Source of the DNA: CAZJYC01 sp964550165
GTDB lineage: Bacteria > Acidobacteriota > Aminicenantia > Aminicenantales > Aminicenantaceae
NCBI GenBank assembly: GCA_964550165.1
Contig: CAZJYC010000026.1
Location: 1-31,893, forward strand
Direction of reading: 5' to 3'
Length of the DNA stretch: 31,893 bases
The notes beneath the pieces were generated by a model. That model made no database searches. It was not told the origin of the DNA and saw only the letters and a program-made list of their open reading frames with translations. Shown piece after piece: positions 1 through 7,474 of this stretch. A program made the translations under genes and the position numbers. The stretch's first letter is position 1; the number at the start of each line of letters is the position of its first letter.

Positions 1-288
1 TCTTCGCACATGTGCGAAGAATTGTGGGAAAGGATGGGCCATAAGACTCTCCTCGTCCGTTTCCCGTGGCCCTCGTTCGACCCGGACTTAGCCCGATCGG
101 AGAGAGTGACGATCGTCGTCCAGCTCAACGGGAAACTCAGAGGCAAGTTTGAGGCGGAAAGGGATCTGCCCGAGGAGCAGGTCAAAGAGACGGCCTTGGG
201 CTTGAACCGAATCCAGCAGCTTATCGGAAAGAAAAAGCCCAGAAAGGTCATTTACGTCGAGAATAAGCTCGTAAACATAGTCATATGA
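1..288 (+). CDS. leuS: Leucyl-tRNA synthetase, C-terminal end (partial)
   Basis: This is the last 95 residues of a cytosolic class I leucyl-tRNA synthetase, which charges tRNA-Leu with leucine. The frame is open from base 1, so the gene begins upstream of the window. The visible part is the anticodon-binding region and the small C-terminal domain, with the family-typical string VTIVVQLNGKLRGK followed by a helix and the closing KVIYVENKLVNIVI strand pair. The catalytic core (HIGH, KMSKS) is outside the window. The stop lies 17 bases before the preferred lptE start, and leuS-lptE-holA is a common bacterial gene order, so they are probably co-transcribed. Confidence 0.96.
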   Translation, partial: SSHMCEELWERMGHKTLLVRFPWPSFDPDLARSERVTIVVQLNGKLRGKFEAERDLPEEQVKETALGLNRIQQLIGKKKPRKVIYVENKLVNIVI

Positions 289-305
289 TTTTTGCCGACG
301 CCATC

Positions 306-815
306 ATGAAAAAGATATTTCTGCTGTTGACAGTATGTCTGCTCTTTGTCCACTGCGGCTACCGTCTTCGGGGGACCGGGAGCTTTCTCCCCAGCCACAT
401 CAAGAGAGTGAATGTCCCCATGTTCAAGAACATGACCACACGCTTTGAGCTGGACCTGAAACTGACCCAGAAAGTCATCGACGAGCTTGTCGCCAGAGGA
501 AAGGTGGAAATCAGCGGAGAGACGCAATCGGCGGACGCTGTTATGATCGGCGAAATCCTTTCCTTCAGCGCCACACCCATAGCTTTTTCCAAGGACGCCT
601 CGGCTGACAGGTACAACATCACCGTTGTCGCCAGCATCGTGCTCAAAGATTTGGTCAATCAGAAAGTGATTTTTTCCAACCCTTCTTTTCGTTATCAGGG
701 GGAGTACGAGGTGCCGGAAGGCGCAGATTTCGAGAGAGTCGAATCAGAAGCGCTGGATTCCATCGCCGAGAAATTTGCCAGAAGCCTGGTCAGCACTATT
801 TTGGAAGGATTTTAG
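306..815 (+). CDS. lptE: LPS-assembly lipoprotein LptE
   Basis: LptE is the outer-membrane lipoprotein that plugs the LptD barrel and helps insert lipopolysaccharide into the outer leaflet. The ATG at 306 gives a 169-residue protein that opens MKKIFLLL, a normal signal peptide. An upstream in-frame ATG at 285 would add seven residues before that peptide and is less likely. The signal ends at Cys17 in FVHCGYRLRG, matching the family's CG(F/Y)xLRG lipoprotein start, although the residue before the Cys (His) is unusual for a lipobox. The rest matches the LptE/RlpB pattern: a strand-rich fold with RYNITVVASIVL near the middle and a C-terminal helix with EALDSIAEKFARSLV. Its stop shares a base with the holA start. 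Its presence implies a diderm with LPS. Confidence 0.9.
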   Translation: MKKIFLLLTVCLLFVHCGYRLRGTGSFLPSHIKRVNVPMFKNMTTRFELDLKLTQKVIDELVARGKVEISGETQSADAVMIGEILSFSATPIAFSKDASADRYNITVVASIVLKDLVNQKVIFSNPSFRYQGEYEVPEGADFERVESEALDSIAEKFARSLVSTILEGF

Positions 816-1900
816 TGCACAGCTTTCTCCTGAATAAAGAAATCAAGGAGGAAACCCTTCTTCCCTGCTATTTTTTTCATGGTGAGGAGACTTTTCTTGC
901 CCATGAATTTATCGAGCAGCTCAAAGAGACCCTGATCTCGCCTGAGGTTCAGGATTTTAGCGTGGAGAGACTTAGCCTTGAAGACCAGTCCTGGGCAGAA
1001 ATCATAGACTTAGCCCGGACAGTTCCCTTCTTTTTTTCCCCAAAAATTATTGTTGTTGAAGCTCAAAAAGGGAAAAGAGAAAGCCTTTCCACCGAGGAGC
1101 AAAAAATATTGAAGCACTATTTCCTGTCTCCCTCATCAAAAACTATCCTGATTATCATTTTTTCGGGGAAACTCAAAAAAAGTGCATCCCTTTTAGGATT
1201 TTTTTCATCCCTTCCTTCGTCTGTGGTTTTGGTCAAGGAGATGCGGCCTCTGAAAGGCAGATCTCTCTTCAATTGGATGGATAAGAGATTTCACCTGCGG
1301 GGAAAGAGATCCACGGCAGAAGCCAAAGCAAGGCTCGAAGAGCTCACCGGACGAGACCTGAGACGATTGAGCAACGAGATCGAAAAACTGGTGACATTTG
1401 CCGGCGAGAAAGATGTTGTTGATCTGGATGATGTCAACCAGGCTTCGGGCTGGGTTAAGACATTTTTTGAATGGGAAATTGCAGACAGCCTGGAAAAGGC
1501 AGATTTTGAACAGAGCCTCGTTGTCTTGAACAATTTATTCAAAGAGGGAGTGAAGCCTGAATACGCATTGGGCTCAATGGCCAGGTTTTGCAGGGATATT
1601 TTAATGGCCAAGCTTTTGCTCAGAGAAAAAGAGAGTGACCGGAAGGCCATTTTCAAGGAATTGAGGCCTCATATTCATGAAAAGTTAGGCAACTTTTATA
1701 CAACGAAATTCAAAGAATTTTTTTCTCTGGTCGAAAAATTCTCCATGGATGATATGAACCACATTCTGGATGAGCTTGAGCAGGTCGATCTCAAGATAAA
1801 AACATCTTCTCTCGATCCCCAAGTGCTCTTGGAGAGCTTTCTTTTTGATTATTGTGCGCTGCGGAAGGAGGGAAAGGTTACTTGGAAGACGGAGGAGTAA
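815..1900 (+). CDS. holA: DNA polymerase III delta subunit (clamp-loader)
   Basis: HolA is the delta subunit of the clamp-loader complex, which opens the beta sliding clamp and places it on primed DNA. It is 361 residues, the usual length. It starts at a GTG that overlaps the lptE stop (TAGTG). The N-terminal domain has the family pattern CYFFHGEETFLAHEFIEQLK; the central AAA-like part includes LTGRDLRRLSNEIEKL; the C-terminal collar domain carries YALGSMARFCRDILMAKLLL and a helix ending in a hydrophobic LLESFLFDY. There is no Walker A motif, as expected for delta. Its last 23 bases overlap the 3' end of the convergent rpsT gene. Confidence 0.93.
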   Translation: MHSFLLNKEIKEETLLPCYFFHGEETFLAHEFIEQLKETLISPEVQDFSVERLSLEDQSWAEIIDLARTVPFFFSPKIIVVEAQKGKRESLSTEEQKILKHYFLSPSSKTILIIIFSGKLKKSASLLGFFSSLPSSVVLVKEMRPLKGRSLFNWMDKRFHLRGKRSTAEAKARLEELTGRDLRRLSNEIEKLVTFAGEKDVVDLDDVNQASGWVKTFFEWEIADSLEKADFEQSLVVLNNLFKEGVKPEYALGSMARFCRDILMAKLLLREKESDRKAIFKELRPHIHEKLGNFYTTKFKEFFSLVEKFSMDDMNHILDELEQVDLKIKTSSLDPQVLLESFLFDYCALRKEGKVTWKTEE

Positions 1901-2156
1901 TCATTTCCACTTGACGGCTCAGTCTTGATTTGTATCGGCTGCCTTTGTTGGAATGGATTGCCCCTTTTTTGACGGATTTATCGATAACAGCAAAGGTTTT
2001 CGGAAGAAGCTCCTGGGCTGCTTTTCTGTCTTTATTCTTGATGGCTTCTCTTAATTTTCTTATCTGGCCACGGAGGACGGATTTATTCCTCTTGTTGATG
2101 TCATAGCGGCGCTCGCTCCGCCTCCACTGTCGTATGGCTGATTTGTGTTGCGCCAT
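1878..2156 (-). CDS. rpsT: 30S ribosomal protein S20
   Basis: S20 is a primary 16S rRNA-binding protein of the small subunit. The 92-residue product is highly basic and helical, beginning MAQHKSAIRQWRRSERR. It also has the family signatures RNKSVLRGQIRKLREAI and KGAIHSNKGSRYKSRLSRQV (the canonical K-G-x-I-H-x-N-x-A-x-R-x-K-S-R-L region, with a Gly at the Ala position). A strong AAGGAGA ribosome binding site sits just before the ATG, and a good sigma-70 promoter lies 25 bases further upstream. It runs against holA and its 3' end overlaps the holA 3' end, an arrangement that leaves little room for a separate terminator. Confidence 0.97.
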   Translation of the reverse strand: MAQHKSAIRQWRRSERRYDINKRNKSVLRGQIRKLREAIKNKDRKAAQELLPKTFAVIDKSVKKGAIHSNKGSRYKSRLSRQVEMITPPSSK

Positions 2157-2180
2157 TCTTTTCTCCTTTTTAAAGAAGCT

Positions 2181-2209
2181 ATGATAAGATATCGCCTCTT
2201 CAAAGTCAA
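2181..2209 (-). promoter_or_regulatory. Sigma-70 promoter of rpsT
   Basis: Read on the minus strand, TTGACT (2209-2204) is followed by exactly 17 bases and then TATCAT (2186-2181). Transcription would start about 20 bases upstream of the rpsT start codon. Both hexamers are one or two bases from consensus and the spacing is ideal. The assignment is from pattern only. Confidence 0.7.
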
Positions 2210-2344
2210 TCAGCTTGTGGTTGACGGCACTCTAATTGCAGATTCTGCTTAAATCCATTTTTCCACAATTCTGCTGAAATTTGTTGTTGAACTTTGCCTG
2301 GGTTTAGGGTTTCATAATAAGGCTTGGAATTCTTGAAGGGCAAC

Positions 2345-3931
2345 ATGGACCAGAAGGAACAAAATCGGAGGTTAGTCCAATCGACCCTCGCCGTGGCTGC
2401 GCCCACTGTGCTGAGCAGGATCCTGGGTTATATCCGGGATATGATTCAGGCCTTTTTCCTGGGAACGAGCGGCAGCATGGATGCTTTCACCATCGCCTAC
2501 ATCATCCCCAATTTGTTGAGAAGATTAACCGGTGAAGGCGCGATGACAGCAGCCTTTATCCCGGTTTTCACCCAGCTCAAAAAGGAGAAGACACGGGAGG
2601 AGATCTGGAGATTTGCCAACGCTTTCTTCTTTGATTTGACCTTGGTTATGGCCCTGCTCACCGTCTTGGGCGTAGTCTTTTCTCCTTTTCTGGTCAAAAT
2701 TCTGGCCTATGGCTTTAAGGATGTCCAGGGGAAATGGGAGCTGACCATCGTCTTGACCCGGGTCATGTTTCCTTACATTTTTTTAATCAGCCTGGCTGCT
2801 CTGGCCATGGCCATCCTGAATTCATTCCACAAATTTTTCGTCCCTGCTTTCACTCCTGTTCTTTTCAACCTGGCTGTGATCAGCGCGGCAGCTCTTTTTG
2901 CCAGAAAAGCTGAAGAGCCTGCTTTTGTTTTTGCTGTCGGAGTCGTCGCCGGAGGCTGTCTGCAACTTGTCTTCCAGCTTCCTTTTCTCTGGCAAAAAGG
3001 TATGCGCTTCAAGCCGATGCTCTCTTTTGCCCATCCTGCCGTGCGAAAAGTGGCCAAGCTGATGGTGCCGGGCATATTCGGCTTTGGCATCTATCAGGTC
3101 AATTTCGCCCTCAGCCGCATGATGGCTTCCACTCTGGAAGAAGGGAGCGTCTCTTCCCTTTATTTTGCCTCCCGGGTCGAAGAAATCACTCTGGGGCTTT
3201 TTTCCATAGCTCTTTCCATAGCATTGCTTCCGACCTTTTCGGATTTGGCAGCCCAGGGAGATATTCCAGGCATGAAAAGAACTCTTGTCTTTTCCTTGAA
3301 GCTCGTATTTTTTATAACCTTTCCGGCTGCGGCCGGGCTGCTCGTTCTAAACCGCCCCATCATTCAGGTCCTTTTCGAGAGGGGCGTTTTCGATGCCCAG
3401 TCGACTGCGCTGACAGCCACTTGCTTGCTCTTTTTTTCGCTCGGGCTTCCCTTCATTTCCGGCGTGAAAATTTTAGCGCCTCCTTTTTATTCCTTGAAGG
3501 ATACGAAGACTCCGGTTGTTGTCGCCTTTTTTGTCATGCTCATCTATATTGTCCTCTCTTTGATCTTGATGAAGCCGCTTCGAGTCGGAGGGATCGCCTT
3601 GGCTTTATCCGTGTCTTCAGCGTTCAATTTTGTCGTCCTTTTTGTGCTGCTAGAAAAGAAGATCGGCAGGATTGAAAAAAAGGAATTCTTTGTCTCTGCT
3701 TTGAAGTCCCTCCTTTCTGCGGCCCTGATGGGAGGGGCTGTGTGGTTTTTTGTCGAGCAGTTTGATTTCAGCCGGTTGAGCTTTCTTTTTCAGCTTGGCC
3801 TTTTGCTCTCCGCCATTGTCTTAGGAATGATGATTTATCTTTTTCTGAGCTCGATCGTTAACCGTAAAGACTTGCAAGGCTTGAAAGATATATTTTCTCG
3901 GAAGAAAATTTTGAAGGAAGGTCAAGGATGA
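2345..3931 (+). CDS. murJ: Lipid II flippase MurJ
   Basis: MurJ flips lipid II, the peptidoglycan precursor, across the inner membrane. The protein is 528 residues with about 14 predicted membrane segments, the usual size and topology of this MOP-superfamily member. The N-terminal region contains the diagnostic string VLSRILGYIRDMI, and later ANAFFFDLTLVMALL and PNLLRRLTGEGAMTAAFIPVF, which carries the conserved LLRRLxGEGA loop. I chose ATG 2345, preceded by GAAGGG, over the in-frame TTG at 2324, which lacks a ribosome site. The stop overlaps the dtd start (ATGA), so translational coupling is likely. There is no sign of decay. Confidence 0.94.
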   Translation: MDQKEQNRRLVQSTLAVAAPTVLSRILGYIRDMIQAFFLGTSGSMDAFTIAYIIPNLLRRLTGEGAMTAAFIPVFTQLKKEKTREEIWRFANAFFFDLTLVMALLTVLGVVFSPFLVKILAYGFKDVQGKWELTIVLTRVMFPYIFLISLAALAMAILNSFHKFFVPAFTPVLFNLAVISAAALFARKAEEPAFVFAVGVVAGGCLQLVFQLPFLWQKGMRFKPMLSFAHPAVRKVAKLMVPGIFGFGIYQVNFALSRMMASTLEEGSVSSLYFASRVEEITLGLFSIALSIALLPTFSDLAAQGDIPGMKRTLVFSLKLVFFITFPAAAGLLVLNRPIIQVLFERGVFDAQSTALTATCLLFFSLGLPFISGVKILAPPFYSLKDTKTPVVVAFFVMLIYIVLSLILMKPLRVGGIALALSVSSAFNFVVLFVLLEKKIGRIEKKEFFVSALKSLLSAALMGGAVWFFVEQFDFSRLSFLFQLGLLLSAIVLGMMIYLFLSSIVNRKDLQGLKDIFSRKKILKEGQG

Positions 3932-4389
3932 AGATTGTCTTACAAAGGGTTAAAAGCGCCGCGGTTGTGGTCGAAGGAAAGACTGTGGCTGAAATCGGGG
4001 CGGGGATCTGTCTTCTTGTCGGGGTTGAGAAAGGCGACTCAGAGGAGGATGCCTGGCACCTGGCGCAAAAAGCTGCCGAGCTCCGGATTTTCTCCGACCA
4101 GGAAGGGAAGATGAATCTATCCCTGCTGGATGTCCAGGGAGAGGTGTTGGCAGTTTCTCAGTTCACCCTGGCCGGTTCTGTGAAGAAAGGGCGAAGGCCG
4201 AGTTTTGACAATGCGGAGGCGCCTGAAAGGGCGGGGAAGCTGTTTTCTTATTTTGTGCGCCTGATCCAGGAGCGTGGTCTGAAGGCGGTTACTGGGATTT
4301 TCGGGGCGCTGATGGAAGTGCATCTGGTCAACGACGGCCCCGTGACGTTTTTCCTGACTTCGAAGAAATCGGATAAAGTGGAGAGCTAA
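3928..4389 (+). CDS. dtd: D-aminoacyl-tRNA deacylase
   Basis: Dtd hydrolyses D-amino acids (and glycine mischarged on tRNA-Ala) from tRNAs, protecting translation in the cytosol. The 153-residue length is typical. Both active-site motifs are intact: SQFTL at residues 77-81, and the N-x-GPVT motif as NDGPVT at 135-140, which supplies the cross-subunit cis Gly-Pro. The start MKIVLQRVKSAAVVV is also characteristic. It begins inside the murJ stop codon (ATGA overlap) and is probably the last gene of the leuS-side core block, since a 300-base gene-poor stretch follows. Confidence 0.96.
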   Translation: MKIVLQRVKSAAVVVEGKTVAEIGAGICLLVGVEKGDSEEDAWHLAQKAAELRIFSDQEGKMNLSLLDVQGEVLAVSQFTLAGSVKKGRRPSFDNAEAPERAGKLFSYFVRLIQERGLKAVTGIFGALMEVHLVNDGPVTFFLTSKKSDKVES

Positions 4390-4628
4390 GCCCTCGTCCA
4401 CGTGCTGAGCTATCCTTGAAGGGATAAGAGTTTGGTTTTCAATGGTGGCAGTGCGCCGAGACATTTTGCGAACATTTTTCCATTTGTCGTCAAATCTTGG
4501 CAGGAGAAATTCGAAGGGCAACACTAAGTGGCTCGCCCAACCGGGGCTTTATCTAGGCGTCTTGGGAAGCCAAGTTGGTATGGATAAATAAAGAACAGCC
4601 GCTAATCGGGAAATAATCAATCTGATAC
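4390..4628. other. Gene-poor spacer between dtd and the toxin-antitoxin pair
   Basis: I see no recognisable gene here. A weak hairpin (TATCC..GGATA, about 4413-4428) followed by a T-rich stretch could be a poor terminator after dtd. A 50-codon ATG frame begins near 4442 and ends around 4595, but it has no ribosome binding site and I do not recognise the peptide. A five-base-pair hairpin (CTTGG/CCAAG) lies near 4560-4575. This marks the boundary between core and accessory sequence. Confidence 0.4.
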
Positions 4629-4657
4629 TTGACGAGCAATGATAAAAAGATTAGAAT
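4629..4657 (+). promoter_or_regulatory. Sigma-70 promoter of the toxin-antitoxin pair
   Basis: TTGACG (4629-4634), a 17-base spacer and TAGAAT (4652-4657) form a near-consensus promoter. The antitoxin ATG is 32 bases beyond the -10 box, with a strong GAGGAGG ribosome site at 4680-4686. Transcription would start inside the adjacent direct repeat. Confidence 0.7.
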
Positions 4658-4677
4658 ACACATATAGTTACACATAT
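4658..4677 (+). promoter_or_regulatory. Direct repeat, candidate antitoxin operator
   Basis: ACACATAT occurs at 4658-4665 and again at 4670-4677, separated by AGTT (12-base period). It begins at the base after the -10 box and so covers the transcription start. Ribbon-helix-helix antitoxins commonly repress their own promoter by binding closely spaced repeats like this. That it is bound by the neighbouring antitoxin is inference. Confidence 0.5.
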
Positions 4678-4689
4678 TGAGGAGGAACA

Positions 4690-5001
4690 ATGAAAAGGAC
4701 CAATATCATGCTCAGTGAGGATCAGCATAAAAGGTTAAAAATCTATGCCAAAAAAGACGGAAAGACTCTAGGGAATCTCGTCAGAGAAGCTTTGGATGCT
4801 GCTTATAAGAAAAAAGATCCGCTGGACCAGAGAAAGCAGGTTGCTCTCAGCGCCTACAGGGAAGGCTTTATCAGCCTGGGCAAACTTTCAGAGGTTTTAG
4901 GGATTGACCCTATCAGCACCAGAATCTATCTAAAAGAACGTGGCATTCCAGTCCATGCGCCAGATCTCAAAGAAATAGCCCAGGATGCGGAGAATGCGTG
5001 A
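4690..5001 (+). CDS. Antitoxin: ribbon-helix-helix domain joined to a UPF0175-like helix-turn-helix
   Basis: This is a predicted antitoxin of 103 residues. Residues 1-40 (RTNIMLSEDQHKRLKIYAKK, then TLGNLVREALDAAY) match a CopG/Arc ribbon-helix-helix DNA-binding domain. Residues 50-95 contain REGFISLGKLSEVLGIDP and an Ile-Pro-Val-His tail that resemble the UPF0175 family, known as an antitoxin partner of DUF3368 PIN toxins. The two parts together look like a composite antitoxin. It overlaps the toxin gene by a few bases, is preceded by a strong ribosome site and promoter, and sits in accessory DNA. Autoregulation through the upstream direct repeat is likely but not shown. Confidence 0.8.
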   Translation: MKRTNIMLSEDQHKRLKIYAKKDGKTLGNLVREALDAAYKKKDPLDQRKQVALSAYREGFISLGKLSEVLGIDPISTRIYLKERGIPVHAPDLKEIAQDAENA

Positions 5002-5497
5002 GATCATATTTGATTGTTGTGTCATTTCTAACTTTGCTCTTTCCGGATCCCTCTTTATTATCGAAATCATGTATGGAAACAGGGCTTTTATCACCAATTT
5101 TGTTTCGGTTGAAATCATGAGAGGAATTCAAAGAGGGCATGCGAATTTGAAAGTCATTCAAGAAGCGGTTAAGAACGGCTGGCTTAAAGAAACAGAATTG
5201 AAGAGCGGTGAAGAAAAAGCACTTTTTGAGTCACTTTCAGTGTCTTTGGGTTTAGGCGAGGCGTCCAGCATAGTTCTGGCTAAAACAAGAGGGCTTCTCC
5301 TTGCCTGCGACGATAGAGCAGCCAGAAGAGAAGCGGGTCTCTTGGCAATAAAACTGACCGGGACGCTGGGGTTCCTGAAAAAGGCTGTAAAAATGAGAAT
5401 CATAAATCTTAAAAAGGCAGATCTCATTTTAAAGAGCATGATCGGATATGGATTTCACTCACCTGCTAGATCTTTAAAAAAAATTATTGATTTTTAA
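4994..5497 (+). CDS. PIN-domain toxin, DUF3368 type
   Basis: Predicted toxin: a metal-dependent ribonuclease of the PIN fold that would cleave RNA when freed from its antitoxin. The start at 4994 (MREIIFDCCVISNFA) overlaps the antitoxin stop; an in-frame ATG at 4985 is an alternative. Acidic residues expected at the PIN active site are present: Asp7 in IIFDCC, the Glu of GLGEASSIVLA, and the Asp pair in ACDDRAARREA. The DD-x-x-A-R pattern and the later TGTLGFLKKAV helix are typical of DUF3368 proteins. The length of 167 residues is normal and the frame is intact, so the pair may be functional. Confidence 0.8.
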   Translation: MREIIFDCCVISNFALSGSLFIIEIMYGNRAFITNFVSVEIMRGIQRGHANLKVIQEAVKNGWLKETELKSGEEKALFESLSVSLGLGEASSIVLAKTRGLLLACDDRAARREAGLLAIKLTGTLGFLKKAVKMRIINLKKADLILKSMIGYGFHSPARSLKKIIDF

Positions 5498-5683
5498 GCA
5501 TGTTCAGGCGCCTTTTGTATCTTCGACCCGAAGCTGATCCAAGACTTATGGGTTAAGATAAGGAATGAGCTTGACATTTTGCCTGCCAAACATCTTTTCG
5601 ACTACCGAAACGGGCAAGAATTTTTCAAAAGACTGTCAAGACCCATGAAGGGCCGGATGAAGGGGTCGGAAGCCCGGGAATGA
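5498..5683 (+). other. Open frame continuing directly after the toxin stop; unidentified remnant
   Basis: After the toxin TAA the same reading frame stays open for 61 codons, without an internal start near its beginning, to a TGA at 5681-5683. The text reads like a genuine protein segment (FDPKLIQDLWVKIRNELDIL, then KHLFDYRNGQEFFKRLSRPM) rather than noise. I do not recognise it. It may be a leftover of another gene whose 5' part is lost, or chance. Confidence 0.25.
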
Positions 5684-5835
5684 CGTTAAGAAGCTGGAAT
5701 CCACCCAGACTTCTCCTCAGGGGGAGAAAGGCTCATGAAGAATATTCTGTTCCGGCCTCAGCCGCGATCAAAAGTTCCTGCGAACCTATCCTGACTGGGG
5801 GCGGTTTCATATCAGCTCCAATAAAACATTTATAG

Positions 5836-5941
5836 CTTTTTGAGTCGTGTTTTATATTTTCTGACGATGGTTGGAAGGGAAAATAGGGGCAAAAATGCGC
5901 TTTCGGCTACAGCAGCCGACAACCGATTTATCTTTCTTTAA
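5836..5941 (+). repeat. Dispersed ~105-nt repeat, copy 1
   Basis: First of four related copies (also 6208-6309, 9038-9141, 31643-31746), all in the same orientation. Shared blocks run in order: a T-run with GAGTCGT, TTTATATT, GACGATGGTTGG, GCAAAAATGC, CTTTCGGCTAC and AACCGATTT. In this copy TCGGCT (5903-5908) and AGCCGA (5914-5919) form a six-base-pair hairpin with a 5-base loop, and GATGGTT (5866-5872) can pair with AACCGAT (5921-5927) around it with one bulge. Function unknown; it may be a structured RNA or a small non-autonomous mobile element. Confidence 0.8.
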
Positions 5942-5988
5942 TCTGAAGGCCGAATGTAAGGTAATTTCAGAAAATTCGCTTTGATTCT

Positions 5989-6159
5989 TTAAACCATATC
6001 CAGGATGTGGCCCATCTTTTCTTTTTTGGTCTTAAGATATTTGACATTCTCTGAGCAGTGCGGAATCTCGATCGGCACCCGCTCGACGATTTCTAAGCCG
6101 TAGTCTGACAGGACGAGGAATTTTACACACATGTTTCTTCCGCACGCGCTCTTGGCGCC
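5989..6159 (-). pseudogene. Remnant of ribBA: C-terminal end of GTP cyclohydrolase II
   Basis: Reading the minus strand, the frame from about 6159 to the TAA at 5991-5989 ends with YGLEIVERVPIEIP, then YLKTKKEKMGHIL. That is the characteristic C-terminal end of RibA/RibBA (GTP cyclohydrolase II), the first enzyme of riboflavin synthesis. Only about 50 residues remain and an in-frame stop (6162-6160) lies just upstream; the catalytic region is gone. A Met at 6132 opens a 47-codon ORF, but nothing suggests a working gene. Repeat copies 1 and 2 flank the remnant in direct orientation, suggesting insertion, duplication or recombination at this site. Confidence 0.8.
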
Positions 6160-6207
6160 TTAAATGGCTTTGCGGATATACCATGCGCTCATGAGCTGCC
6201 CTTGCAT

Positions 6208-6309
6208 CTTTTTGAGTCTTAATTTATGCTTTCTAACGATGGCTGGATAAGCAAAGGGGCACAAAGATGCTCTTTCGGCCACTACAATTGAAAAACAATT
6301 TATTTTTTA
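6208..6309 (+). repeat. Dispersed ~105-nt repeat, copy 2
   Basis: Same block order as copy 1: CTTTTTGAGTC, TTTATGCTTTCT, ACGATGGCTGG, GGCACAAAGATGCTC, TTTCGGCC, AACAATTTAT. The hairpin near the end is degenerate here: TCGG can pair with TTGA only through two G-U pairs. It ends 34 bases before the start codon of the next gene, so it could lie in that gene's leader if transcribed with it. Confidence 0.75.
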
Positions 6310-6343
6310 CAAATTATAGTCCTGCTTGCACTAGGAGAATGTC

Positions 6344-7189
6344 ATGATAAAAAAAGGGATGAAGATCGGCATCATCATTCTCTCCGTAATCGTTATCATC
6401 CTGTTTTTTATCGCCAAAAGCTTCCATAGCTTGCGGCTACAATTTGGAGTCTGGAAACTCAATAAAAGACCGGCAAACCAGGAAATTCTTAATGGAGTAA
6501 AGCCCCACTTTACTTATCTTCCCCACGCCTGGATCTCTCCGATGATGAAACAGGAGATGAACCAGATCTGGGAGCCGTTGAACCTTAAGGGGATGAACTA
6601 CTTTACTTTGGGTGGACCAAAAAACATCTTCGCCAAATATGTTGAACGCTCGAATCCCTGCTCACCTTACTACCAAGCATGGTTTGGAGTTTATATCATC
6701 AAAGCACCCAAGGAGCGCTTCGGCTTTGACCGGGAGGAAATGGATGTAAATGAATTGGGGAAACTGGCTGTCTACGACCAGAATGCCTGGTTAAAAGCGA
6801 TGGGTGACCCGAATCCTCTGGCCCATGGGGAACACTATGAGAAAACAGGGACGATCAACAGCGGCGGAATCGAGAGAACTTTATATGAAGGTACGATGGC
6901 CAGTCATGCTGATCTGTCCCAAAAGGCGCGGTCGCTTCTTGTTCGCTTTCTGGGAGTACCTTCAAAGTCCTTATGGGAACACGAACTTGCTCCTTACCAT
7001 ACTGTCACCTTAAAAGGGATTTATGGAGGCTGGTACTCCCCTGAATATGATGTGACGATCGTTTTCTACGGCTGCGGCTCTTTATTCCAAACATCCTCGG
7101 GAAAAACGTACAATCATTTCGAAACAATAAAAGATGAACTGCTGAGAATGGCCGAAGGTATCGAATTTATCCCGGTCCAGAAAAAATGA
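6344..7189 (+). CDS. Unidentified single-pass membrane-anchored protein
   Basis: I do not recognise this 281-residue protein. Residues 6-25 (MKIGIIILSVIVIILFFIAK) are one hydrophobic segment near the N-terminus with lysines before it, so the protein is probably anchored in the inner membrane with a large outside domain. The remainder is aromatic-rich and soluble-looking, with HAWISPMMKQEMNQIWEP, SPYYQAWFGVYI and YHTVTLKGIYGGWYSPEYDV, and only two cysteines. A weak AGGAGAATGTC site precedes the ATG. It stands alone between repeat copy 2 and a 285-base spacer. The intact frame suggests a real gene. Confidence 0.7.
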   Translation: MIKKGMKIGIIILSVIVIILFFIAKSFHSLRLQFGVWKLNKRPANQEILNGVKPHFTYLPHAWISPMMKQEMNQIWEPLNLKGMNYFTLGGPKNIFAKYVERSNPCSPYYQAWFGVYIIKAPKERFGFDREEMDVNELGKLAVYDQNAWLKAMGDPNPLAHGEHYEKTGTINSGGIERTLYEGTMASHADLSQKARSLLVRFLGVPSKSLWEHELAPYHTVTLKGIYGGWYSPEYDVTIVFYGCGSLFQTSSGKTYNHFETIKDELLRMAEGIEFIPVQKK

Positions 7190-7474
7190 CCACAAAAAAG
7201 GCTGCGTCAATTCCCATGGCCTACTGAAAGAATTCTGCCCCAGTTTATGATACATAGCCGGCTATTTCGCCAATTAAAAAACAGAAATTTTTTTTGTTTA
7301 TTATTTTCGCCTTTGATCCTTAGATAGAAACGTGCAACTTAATGAAGCAGCTCGATCGATTAAGTCTGTCTATGTGATTTTACATCTACGAAAATTATCG
7401 ATATAATTTTGATTTTGAGTGTGTTACAAGAGTTCTAATTTTAGACAATTATATTATTTTCGAGACGTAAAGAA

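Noticed and set aside
4117..4524. 135-codon minus-strand frame over dtd
   Set aside because: It is antisense to the strongly recognised dtd gene and has no family-like text.
4390..4689. tRNA gene after dtd
   Set aside because: No cloverleaf arms or GTTCGANTC-like T-loop could be found.
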